Assembly (NCBI GenBank): GCA_954871525.1
Contig: CATOZS010000072.1
Coordinates: forward strand, 1 to 64,000
Reading direction: 5' to 3'
From: Parietaria judaica
Taxonomy: Eukaryota; Streptophyta; Magnoliopsida; Rosales; Urticaceae
DNA: 64,000 nt
Shown: one piece after another, positions 1 to 10,200 of the stretch
Numbering within the stretch: the stretch's first letter is position 1
How the letters are laid out: each line of letters begins with the position of its first letter
The notes under the pieces: generated by a model
Database searches by the model: none
What the model was told of the DNA's origin: nothing
The model's input: only the letters and a program-made list of their open reading frames with translations
Translations under genes and position numbers: made by a program

Positions 1-199
1 AAAATAATGATTTTTTCAATTGGTTTGAAATATAAGGTTGTAAAAAATGTAAAATAATGAAATGCTATAGGAAATGCTATAGCATTTCGTATGGCATTTC
101 TCGTCAACAATTTAATCCTTGCATATTTTTGCATGAGAACTCTTGTTATATTCAAATTCCAATGTATAAGCCCTAAAATCATTATTTTTTCAATTGGTT
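1..199. repeat. Partial HOR unit at left edge (c monomer)
   Basis: Bases 26-199 are one complete 174-bp c-class monomer (TGAAATATAAGG start, AATAATGAAATG before the palindrome, right arm CGTATGGC). Bases 1-25 are the end of the preceding monomer, with a private variant AATAATGATTTTTTC in place of AATCATTATTTTTTC. The unit they belong to begins outside the window. Confidence 0.93.
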
Positions 200-372
200 C
201 GACTTTTAGGTCGTAAACAATGTAAAATAAAGAAATGCTATAGGAAATGCTATAGCATTTCCTATGGAATTTAACGTCAACAATTTAATCCTTGCATATT
301 TTTGCATGAGAACGCTTGTAATATTAAAATTCCAACGTATAAGCCCTAAATTCATTATTTTTTCAATTGGTT
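200..372. repeat. Reference class a (junction) monomer, 173 bp
   Basis: Example of the monomer that opens every higher-order unit. It starts CGACTTTTAGGTCG, one base shorter than CGAAATTTAAGGTTG in other classes, then GTAAACAATG. After the palindrome it has GGAATTTAACG (or GGAATTTTACG) where other classes have GGCATTTCTCG. Its right half reads GAACGCTTGTAATATT in place of GAACTCTTGTTATATT. The missing base shifts the minus-strand frame, so open frames stop at each unit boundary. Confidence 0.95.
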
Positions 373-546
373 TGAAATTTAAGGTTGTAAAAAATGTAAA
401 ATAAAGAAATGCTATAGGAAATGGTATAGCATTTCCTATGGCATTTCTCGTCAACAATTTAATCCTTGCATATTTTTGCATGAGAACTCTTGTTATATTC
501 AAATTCCAATGTATAAGCCCTAAAATCATTATTTTTTCAATTGGTT
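373..546. repeat. Reference class b monomer, 174 bp
   Basis: Example of the middle monomer of a 521-bp unit. It starts TGAAATTTAAGG, has AATAAAGAAATG before the palindrome and CCTATGGCATTTCTCG after it. In this 3-mer lineage the palindrome centre carries one change (AAATGGTATAGC for AAATGCTATAGC), which breaks perfect symmetry and marks the lineage. The same change recurs in 521-bp units at 2444, 4168, 5210, 5731, 7948, 9506, 12970, 19012, 20228, 23329 and others. Confidence 0.92.
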
Positions 547-720
547 TGAAATATAAGGTTGTAAAAAATGTAAAATAATGAAATGCTATAGGAAATGCTA
601 TAGCATTTCGTATGGCATTTCTCGTCAACAATTTAATCCTTGCATATTTTTGCATGAGAACTCTTGTTATATTCAAATTCCAATGTATAAGCCCTAAAAT
701 CATTATTTTTTCAATTGGTT
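547..720. repeat. Reference class c monomer, 174 bp
   Basis: Example of the last monomer of a 3-mer or 4-mer unit. It is recognised by TGAAATATAAGG (AT in place of TT) and AATAATGAAATG in place of AATAAAGAAATG. The palindrome right arm is CGTATGGC. It normally abuts the next junction monomer. Its palindrome at 580-621 is the standard c form against which the flipped and converted copies are compared. Confidence 0.92.
580..621. repeat. 42-bp nested palindrome (reference copy, c form)
   Basis: The element is two direct copies of GAAATGCTATAG followed by the inverted 12-mers CTATAGCATTTC and CTATGGCATTTC-like, the central CTATAG being shared (12+18+12 bp). The inner 16 bp, AAATGCTATAGCATTT, is a perfect palindrome. 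In c monomers the outer arms (left GCTATAGG, right CGTATGGC) differ by two bases from perfect complementarity. In b monomers (right arm CCTATGGC) they differ by one. One such element occurs in essentially every monomer of the array, so it could extrude as a cruciform about every 174 bp. Confidence 0.93.
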
Positions 721-2137
721 CGACTTTTAGGTCGTAAACAATGTAAAATAAAGAAATGCTATAGGAAATGCTATAGCATTTCCTATGGAATTTTACGTCA
801 ACAATTTAATCCTTGCATATTTTGCATGAGAACGCTTGTAATATTAAAATTCCAATGTATAAGCCCTAAAATCATTATTTTTTCAATTGGTTCGAAATTT
901 AAGGTTGTAAAAAATGTAAAATAAAGAAATGCTCTAGGAAATGCTATAGCATTTCCTATGGCATTTCTCGTCAACAATTTAATCCTTGCATATATTTGCA
1001 TGAGAACTCTTGTTATATTCAAATTCCAATGTATAAGCCCTAAAATCATTATTTTTTCAATTGGTTTGAAATTTAAGGTTGTAAAAAATGTAAAATAAAG
1101 AAATGCTATAGGAAATGCTATAGCATTTCGTATGGCATTTCTCGTCAACAATTTAATCCTTGCATATTTTTGCATGAGAACTCTTGTTATATTCAAATTC
1201 CAATGTATAAGCCCTAAAATCATTATTTTTTCAATTGGTTCGACTTTTAGGTCGTAAACAATGTAAAATAAAGAAATGCTATAGGAAATGCTATAGCATT
1301 TCCTATGGAATTTTACGTCAACAATTTAATCCTTGCATATTTTGCATGAGAACGCTTGTAATATTAAAATTCCAATGTATAAGCCCTAAAATCATTATTT
1401 TTTCAATTGGTTCGAAATTTAAGGTTGTAAAAAATGTAAAATAAAGAAATGCTATAGGAAATGCTATAGCATTTCCTATGGCATTTCTCGTCAACAATTT
1501 AATCCTTGCATATATTTGCATGAGAACTCTTGTTATATTCAAATTCCAATGTATAAGCCCTAAAATCATTATTTTTTCAATTGGTTTGAAATTTAAGGTT
1601 GTAAAAAATGTAAAATAAAGAAATGCTATAGGAAATGCTATAGCATTTCGTATGGCATTTCTCGTCAACAATTTAATCCTTGCATATTTTTGCATGAGAA
1701 CTCTTGTTATATTCAAATTCCAATGTATAAGCCCTAAAATCATTATTTTTTCAATTGGTTCGACTTTTAGGTCGTAAACAATGTAAAATAAAGAAATGCT
1801 ATAGGAAATGCTATAGCATTTCCTATGGAGTTTTACGTCAACAATTTAATCCTTGCATATTTTTGCATGAGAACGCTTGTAATATTAAAATTCCAATGTA
1901 TAAGCCCTAAAATCATTATTTTTTCAATTGGTTCGAAATTTAAGGTTGTAAAAAATGTAAAATAAAGAAATGCTATAGGAAATGCTATAGCATTTCCTAT
2001 GGCATTTCTCGTCAATAATTTAATCCTTGCATATATTTGCATGAGAACTCTTGTTATATTCAAATTCCAATGTATAAGCCCTAAAATCATTATTTTTTCA
2101 ATTGGTTTGAAATTTAAGGTTGTAAAAAATGTAAAAT

Positions 2138-2158
2138 AAAGAAATGCTATAGCATTTC
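2138..2158. repeat. Palindrome with one 12-bp copy lost (b' monomer)
   Basis: In the third monomer of the 1761-2443 unit, GAAATGCTATAG is present once rather than twice before CATTTCGTATGG. This removes 12 bp and makes the 4-mer 683 bp. Loss of one direct-repeat copy by slippage or intrastrand recombination is the simplest explanation. The inner 16-bp palindrome survives. Confidence 0.9.
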
Positions 2159-4035
2159 GTATGGCATTTCTCGTCAACAATTTAATCCTTGCATATTTTT
2201 GCATGAGAACTCTTGTTATATTCAAATTCCAATGTATAAGCCCTAAAATAATTATTTTTTCAATTGGTTTGAAATATAAGGTTGTAAAAAATGTAAAATA
2301 ATGAAATGCTATAGGAAATGCTATAGCATTTCGTATGGCATTTCTCGTCAACAATTTAATCCTTGCATATTTTTGCATGAGAACTCTTGTTATATTCAAA
2401 TTCCAATGTATAAGCCCTAAAATCATTATTTTTTCAATTGGTTCGACTTTTAGGTCGTAAACAATGTAAAATAAAGAAATGCTATAGGAAATGCTATAGC
2501 ATTTCCTATGGAATTTATCGTCAACAATTTAATCCTTGCATATTTTTGCATGAGAACGCTTGTAATATTAAAATTCCAACGTATAAGCCCTAAATTCATT
2601 ATTTTTTCAATTGGTTTGAAATTTAAGGTTGTAAAAAATGTAAAATAAAGAAATGCTATAGGAAATGGTATAGCATTTCCTATGGCATTTCTCGTCAACA
2701 ATTTAATCCTTGCATATTTTTGCATGAGAACTCTTGTTATATTCAAATTCCAATGTATAAGCCCTAAAATCATTATTTTTTCAATTGGTTTGAAATATAA
2801 GGTTGTAAAAAATGTAAAATAATGAAATGCTATAGGAAATGCTATAGCATTTCGTATGGCATTTCTCGTCAACAATTTAATCCTTGCATATTTTTGCATG
2901 AGAACTCTTGTTATATTCAAATTCCAATGTATAAGCCCTAAAATCATTATTTTTTCAATTGGTTCGACTTTTAGGTCGTAAACAATGTAAAATAAAGAAA
3001 TGCTATAGGAAATGCTATAGCATTTCCTATGGAATTTTACGTCAACAATTTAATCCTTGCATATTTTGCATGAGAACGCTTGTAATATTAAAATTCCAAT
3101 GTATAAGCCCTAAAATCATTATTTTTTCAATTGGTTCGAAATTTAAGGTTGTAAAAAATGTAAAATAAAGAAATGCTATAGGAAATGCTATAGCATTTCC
3201 TATGGCATTTCTCGTCAACAATTTAATCCTTGCATATATTTGCATGAGAACTCTTGTTATATTCAAATTCCAATGTATAAGCCCTAAAATCATTATTTTT
3301 TCAATTGGTTTGAAATTTAAGGTTGTAAAAAATGTAAAATAAAGAAATGCTATAGGAAATGCTATAGCATTTCGTATGGCATTTCTCGTCAACAATTTAA
3401 TCCTTGCATATATTTGCATGAGAACTCTTGTTATATTCAAATTCCAATGTATAAGCCCTAAAATCATTATTTTTTCAATTGGTTCGACTTTTAGGTCGTA
3501 AACAATGTAAAATAAAGAAATGCTATAGGAAATGCTATAGCATTTCCTATGGAGTTTTACGTCAACAATTTAATCCTTGCATATTTTTGCATGAGAACGC
3601 TTGTAATATTAAAATTCCAATGTATAAGCCCTAAAATCATTATTTTTTCAATTGGTTCGAAATTTAAGGTTGTAAAAAATGTAAAATAAAGAAATGCTAT
3701 AGGAAATGCTATAGCATTTCCTATGGCATTTCTCGTCAACAATTTAATCCTTGCATATATTTGCATGAGAACTCTTGTTATATTCAAATTCCAATGTATA
3801 AGCCCTAAAATCATTATTTTTTCAATTGGTTTGAAATTTAAGGTTGTAAAAAATGTAAAATAAAGAAATGCTATAGGAAATGCTATAGCATTTCGTATGG
3901 CATTTCTCGTCAACAATTTAATCCTTGCATATTTTTGCATGAGAACTCTTGTTATATTCAAATTCCAATGTATAAGCCCTAAAATCATTATTTTTTCAAT
4001 TGGTTTGAAATATAAGGTTGTAAAAATTGTAAAAT

Positions 4036-4058
4036 AATGAAATGCTATAGCATTTCGT
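4036..4058. repeat. Palindrome with one 12-bp copy lost (c monomer)
   Basis: In the 3485-4167 unit the same 12-bp loss sits in the c monomer (AATAATGAAATGCTATAG then CATTTCG). It is not in the b' monomer as in the sister 683-bp unit at 1761. The two units therefore reached the same length by separate events. Confidence 0.9.
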
Positions 4059-4167
4059 ATGGCATTTCTCGTCAACAATTTAATCCTTGCATATTTTTGC
4101 ATGAGAACTCTTGTTATATTCAAATTCCAATGTATAAGCCCTAAAATCATTATTTTTTCAATTGGTT

Positions 4168-6772
4168 CGACTTTTAGGTCGTAAACAATGTAAAATAAAG
4201 AAATGCTATAGGAAATGCTATAGCATTTCCTATGGAATTTAACGTCAACAATTTAATCCTTGCATATTTTTGCATGAGAACGCTTGTAATATTAAAATTC
4301 CAACGTATAAGCCCTAAATTCATTATTTTTTCAATTGGTTTGAAATTTAAGGTTGTAAAAAATGTGAAATAAAGAAATGCTATAGGAAATGGTATAGCAT
4401 TTCCTATGGCATTTCTCGTCAACAATTTAATCCTTGCATATTTTTGCATGAGAACTCTTGTTATATTCAAATTCCAATGTATAAGCCCTAAATTCATTAT
4501 TTTTTCAATTGGTTTGAAATATAAGGTTGTAAAAAATGTAAAATAATGAAATGCTATAGGAAATGCTATAGCATTTCGTATGGCATTTCTCGTCAACAAT
4601 TTAATCCTTGCATATTTTTGCATGAGAACTCTTGTTATATTCAAATTCCAATGTATAAGCCCTAAAATCATTATTTTTTCAATTGGTTCGACTTTTAGGT
4701 CGTAAACAATGTAAAATAAAGAAATGCTATAGGAAATGCTATAGCATTTCCTATGGAATTTAACGTCAACAATTTAATCCTTGCATATTTTTGCATGAGA
4801 ACGCTTGTAATATTAAAATTCCAACGTATAAGCCCTAAATTCATTATTTTTTCAATTGGTTTGAAATTTAAGGTTGTAAAAAATGTGAAATAAAGAAATG
4901 CTATAGGAAATGCTATAGCATTTCCTATGGCATTTCTCGTCAACAATTTAATCCTTGCATATTTTTGCATGAGAACTCTTGTTATATTCAAATTCCAATG
5001 TATAAGCCCTAAAATCATTATTTTTTCAATTGGTTTGAAATATAAGGTTGTAAAAAATGTAAAATAATGAAATGCTATAGGAAATGCTATAGCATTTCGT
5101 ATGGCATTTCTCGTCAACAATTTAATCCTTGCATATTTTTGCATGAGAACTCTTGTTATATTCAAATTCCAATGTATAAGCCCTAAAATCATTATTTTTT
5201 CAATTGGTTCGACTTTTAGGTCGTAAACAATGTAAAATAAAGAAATGCTATAGGAAATGCTATAGCATTTCCTATGGAATTTAACGTCAACAATTTAATC
5301 CTTGCATATTTTTGCATGAGAACGCTTGTAATATTAAAATTCCAACGTATAAGCCCTAAATTCATTATTTTTTCAATTGGTTTGAAATTTAAGGTTGTAA
5401 AAAATGTGAAATAAAGAAATGCTATAGGAAATGGTATAGCATTTCCTATGGCATTTCTCGTCAACAATTTAATCCTTGCATATTTTTGCATGAGAACTCT
5501 TGTTATATTCAAATTCCAATGTATAAGCCCTAAAATCATTATTTTTTCAATTGGTTTGAAATATAAGGTTGTAAAAAATGTAAAATAATGAAATGCCATA
5601 CGAAATGCTATAGCATTTCGTATGGCATTTCTCGTCAACAATTTAATCCTTGCATATTTTTGCATGAGAACTCTTGTTATATTCAAATTCCAATGTATAA
5701 GCCCTAAAATCATTATTTTTTCAATTGGTTCGACTTTTAGGTCGTAAACAATGTAAAATAAAGAAATGCTATAGGAAATGCTATAGCATTTCCTATGGAA
5801 TTTAACGTCAACAATTTAATCCTTGCATATTTTTGCATGAGAACGCTTGTAATATTAAAATTCCAACGTATAAGCCCTAAATTCATTATTTTTTCAATTG
5901 GTTTGAAATTTAAGGTTGTAAAAAATGTGAAATAAAGAAATGCTATAGGAAATGGTATAGCATTTCCTATGGCATTTCTCGTCAACAATTTAATCCTTGC
6001 ATATTTTTGCATGAGAACTCTTGTTATATTCAAATTCCAATGTATAAGCCCTAAAATCATTATTTTTTCAATTGGTTTGAAATATAAGGTTGTAAAAAAT
6101 GTAAAATAATGAAATGCTATAGGAAATGCTATAGCATTTCGTATGGCATTTCTCGTCAACAATTTAATCCTTGCATATTTTTGCATGAGAACGCTTGTTA
6201 TATTCAAATTCCAATGTATAAGCCCTAAAATCATTATTTTTTCAATTGGTTCGACTTTTAGGTCGTAAACAATGTAAAATAAAGAAATGCTATAGGAAAT
6301 GCTATAGCATTTCCTATGGAATTTAACGTCAACAATTTAATCCTTGCATATTTTTGCATGAGAACGCTTGTAATATTAAAATTCCAACGTATAAGCCCTA
6401 AATTCATTATTTTTTCAATTGTTTTGAAATTTAAGGTTGTAAAAAATGTAAAATAAAGAAATGCTATAGGAAATGCTATAGCATTTCCTATGGAATTTCT
6501 CGTCAACAATTTAATCCTTGCATATTTTTGCATGAGAACTCTTGTTATATTCAAATTCCAATGTATAAGCACTAAAATCATTATTTTTTCAATTGGTTTG
6601 AAATATAAGGTTGTAAAAAATGTAAAATAATGAAATGCTATAGGAAATGCTATAGCATTTCGTATGGCATTTCTCGTCAACAATTTAATCCTTGCATATT
6701 TTTGCATGAGAACTCTTGTTATATTCAAATTCCAATGTATAAGCCCTAAAATCATTATTTTTTCAATTGGTT
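4168..6772. repeat. Five consecutive 521-bp 3-mer HOR copies
   Basis: Units start at 4168, 4689, 5210, 5731 and 6252 with exact 521-bp spacing, each a-b-c. The first four share a private substitution AAATGTGAAATAAAG in the b monomer, absent from the fifth and from the 521-bp units at 200 and 2444. This indicates a recent local tandem amplification. The fifth has private changes (CAATTGTTTTG near 6418 and AAGCACTAAAATC near 6569). Confidence 0.95.
5590..5631. repeat. Perfect 42-bp palindrome: left arm rewritten
   Basis: The c-monomer element of the 5210 unit has left arm GCCATACG, the exact reverse complement of its right arm CGTATGGC, giving a perfect 42-bp palindrome. The neighbouring copy 521 bp earlier (5069-5110) has the standard left arm GCTATAGG. 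Two substitutions therefore occurred together, both restoring complementarity. Arm-to-arm copying through a hairpin or cruciform is inferred. Confidence 0.93.
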
Positions 6773-7252
6773 CGACTTTTAGGTCGTAAACAATGTAAAA
6801 TAAAGAAATGCTATAGGAAATGCTATAGCATTTCCTATGGAATTTTACGTCAACAATTTAATCCTTGCATATTTTGCATGAGAACGCTTGTAATATTAAA
6901 ATTCCAATGTATAAGCCCTAAAATCATTATTTTTTCAATTGGTTCGAAATTTAAGGTTGTAAAAAATGTAAAATAAAGAAATGCTATAGGAAATGCTATA
7001 GCATTTCCTATGGCATTTCTCGTCAACAATTTAATCCTTGCATATATTTGCATGAGAACTATTGTTATATTCAAATTCCAATGTATAAGCCCTAAAATCA
7101 TTATTTTTTCAATTGGTTTGAAATTTAAGGTTGTAAAAAATGTAAAATAAAGAAATGCTATAGGAAATGCTATAGCATTTCGTATGGCATTTCTCGTCAA
7201 CAATTTAATCCTTGCATATTTTTGCATGAGAACTCTTTTTTTTCAATTGGTT
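6773..7252. repeat. Truncated 3-mer HOR unit (480 bp)
   Basis: A 520-bp-type unit (with the GCATATTTTGCATG marker) whose last monomer has lost 40 bp. GAACTCTT runs directly into TTTTTTCAATTGG near 7236, removing the part that normally carries TTATATTC through AATCATTA. Flanking T runs could have mediated the deletion. I see no other copy of this deletion in the window. Confidence 0.92.
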
Positions 7253-10200
7253 CGACTTTTAGGTCGTAAACAATGTAAAATAAAGAAATGCTATTGGAAA
7301 TGCTATAGCATTTCCTATGGAATTTTACGTCAACAATTTAATCCTTGCATATTTTTGCATGAGAACGCTTGTAATATTAAAATTCCAATGTATAAGCCCT
7401 AAAATCATTATTTTTTCAATTGGTTCGAAATTTAAGGTTGTAAAAAATGTAAAATAAAGAAATGCTATAGGAAATGCTATAGCATTTCCTATGGCATTTC
7501 TCGTCAACAATTTAATCCTTGCATATTTTTGCATGAGAACTCTTGTTATATTCAAATTCCAATGTATAAGCCCTAAAATCATTATTTTTTCAATTGGTTT
7601 GAAATTTAAGGTTGTAAAAAATGTAAAATAAAGAAATGCTATAGGAAATGCTATAGCATTTCGTATGGCATTTCTCGTCAACAATTTAATCCTTGCATAT
7701 TTTTGCATGAGAACTCTTGTTATATTCAAATTCCAATGTATAAGCCCTAAAATAATTATTTTTTCAATTGGTTTGAAATATAAGGTTGTAAAAAATGTAA
7801 AATAATGAAATGCTATAGGAAATGCTATAGCATTTCGTATGGCATTTCTCGTCAACAATTTAATCCTTGCATATTTTTGCATGAGAACTCTTGTTATATT
7901 CAAATTCCAATGTATAAGCCCTAAAATCATTATTTTTTCAATTGGTTCGACTTTTAGGTCGTAAACAATGTAAAATAAAGAAATGCTATAGGAAATGCTA
8001 TAGCATTTCCTATGGAATTTAACGTCAACAATTTAATCCTTGCATATTTTTGCATGAGAACGCTTGTAATATTAAAATTCCAACGTATAAGCCCTAAATT
8101 CATTATTTTTTCAATTGGTTTGAAATTTAAGGTTGTAAAAAATGTAAAATAAAGAAATGCTATAGGAAATGGTATAGCATTTCCTATGGCATTTCTCGTC
8201 AACAATTTAATCCTTGCATATTTTTGCACGAGAACTCTTGTTATATTCAAATTCCAATGTATAAGCCCTAAAATCATTATTTTTACAATTGGTTTGAAAT
8301 ATAAGGTTGTAAAAAATGTAAAATAATGAAATGCTATAGGAAATGCTATAGCATTTCGTATGGCATTTCTCGTCAACAATTTAATCCTTGCATATTTTTG
8401 CATGAGAACTCTTGTTATATTCAAATTCCAATGTATAAGCCCTAAAATCATTATTTTTTCAATTGGTTCGACTTTTAGGTCGTAAACAATGTAAAATAAA
8501 GAAATGCTATAGGAAATGCTATAGCATTTCCTATGGAATTTAACGTCAACAATTTAATCCTTGCATATTTTTGCATGAGAACGCTTGTAATATTAAAATT
8601 CCAACGTATAAGCCCTAAATTCATTATTTTTTCAATTGGTTTGAAATTTAAGGTTGTAAAAAATGTAAAATAAAGAAATGCTATAGGAAATGCTATAGCA
8701 TTAGGCATTTCTCGTCAACAATTTAATCCTTGCATATTTTTGCATGAGAACTCTTGTTATATTCAAATTCCAATGTATAAGCCCTAAAATCATTATTTTT
8801 TCAATTGGTTCGACTTTTAGGTCGTAAACAATGTAAAATAAAGAAATGCTATTGGAAATGCTATAGCATTTCCTATGGAATTTTACGTCAACAATTTAAT
8901 CCTTGCATATTTTTGCATGAGAACGCTTGTAATATTAAAATTCCAATGTATAAGCCCTAAAATCATTATTTTTTCAATTGGTTCGAAATTTAAGGTTGTA
9001 AAAAATGTAAAATAAAGAAATGCTATAGGAAATGCTATAGCATTTCCTATGGCATTTCTCGTCAACAATTTAATCCTTGCATATTTTTGCATGAGAACTC
9101 TTGTTATATTCAAATTCCAATGTATAAGCCCTAAAATCATTATTTTTTCAATTGGTTTGAAATTTAAGGTTGTAAAAAATGTAAAATAAAGAAATGCTAT
9201 AGGAAATGCTATAGCATTTCGTATGGCATTTCTCGTCAACAATTTAATCCTTGCATATTTTTGCATGAGAACTCTTGTTATATTCAAATTCCAATGTATA
9301 AGCCCTAAAATAATTATTTTTTCAATTGGTTTGAAATATAAGGTTGTAAAAAATGTAAAATAATGAAATGCTATAGGAAATGCTATAGCATTTCGTATGG
9401 CATTTCTCGTCAACAATTTAATCCTTGCATATTTTTGCATGAGAACTCTTGTTATATTCAAATTCCAATGTATAAGCCCTAAAATCATTATTTTTTCAAT
9501 TGGTTCGACTTTTAGGTCGTAAACAATGTAAAATAAAGAAATGCTATAGGAAATGCTATAGCATTTCCTATGGAATTTAACGTCAACAATTTAATCCTTG
9601 CATATTTTTGCATGAGAACGCTTGTAATATTAAAATTCCAACGTATAAGCCCTAAATTCATTATTTTTTCAATTGGTTTGAAATTTAAGGTTGTAAAAAA
9701 TGTAAAATAAAGAAATGCTATAGGAAATGGTATAGCATTTCCTATGGCATTTCTCGTCAACAATTTAATCCTTGCATATTTTTGCACGAGAACTCTTGTT
9801 ATATTCAAATTCCAATGTATAAGCCCTAAAATCATTATTTTTTCAATTGGTTTGAAATATAAGGTTGTAAAAAATGTAAAATAATGAAATGCTATAGGAA
9901 ATGCTATAGCATTTCGTATGGCATTTCTCGTCAACAATTTAATCCTTGCATATTTTTGCATGAGAACTCTTGTTATATTCAAATTCCAATGTATAAGCCC
10001 TAAAATCATTATTTTTTCAATTGGTTCGACTTTTAGGTCGTAAACAATGTAAAATAAAGAAATGCTATAGGAAATGCTATAGCATTTCCTATGGAATTTA
10101 ACGTCAACAATTTAATCCTTGCATATTTTTGCATGAGAACGCTTGTAATATTAAAATTCCAACGTATAAGCCCTAAATTCATTATTTTTTCAATTGGTTT

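Larger units (their letters stand above)
200..4167. repeat. HOR block: 521/520-bp 3-mers and 683-bp 4-mers
   Basis: Seven units start at 200 (521), 721 (520), 1241 (520), 1761 (683), 2444 (521), 2965 (520) and 3485 (683). The 521+520+683 order recurs (2444-4167), and in 200-2443 the 520-bp unit is duplicated. The 520-bp units share a T deletion (GCATATTTTGCATG) in the a monomer. The b monomers that follow have GCATATATTTGC in place of GCATATTTTTGC. Units at 1761 and 3485 share GGAGTTTTACG. These markers reappear only near 49.5-54 kb or in part at 14-18 kb. Confidence 0.93.

Noticed and set aside
580..621. Palindrome as a transcription terminator or operator
   Set aside because: It occurs in every monomer of a gene-free array, is A+T rich and has no associated gene or consistent T tract immediately downstream.
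715..924. Plus-strand 66-86 codon open frames starting near unit junctions
   Set aside because: They are identical shadows recurring at several junctions, explained by the repeat sequence itself.
961..1010. ATTTGCAT octamer in GCATATATTTGCATG variants
   Set aside because: A single-base lineage variant in a subset of monomers creates it by chance. There is no other promoter context.
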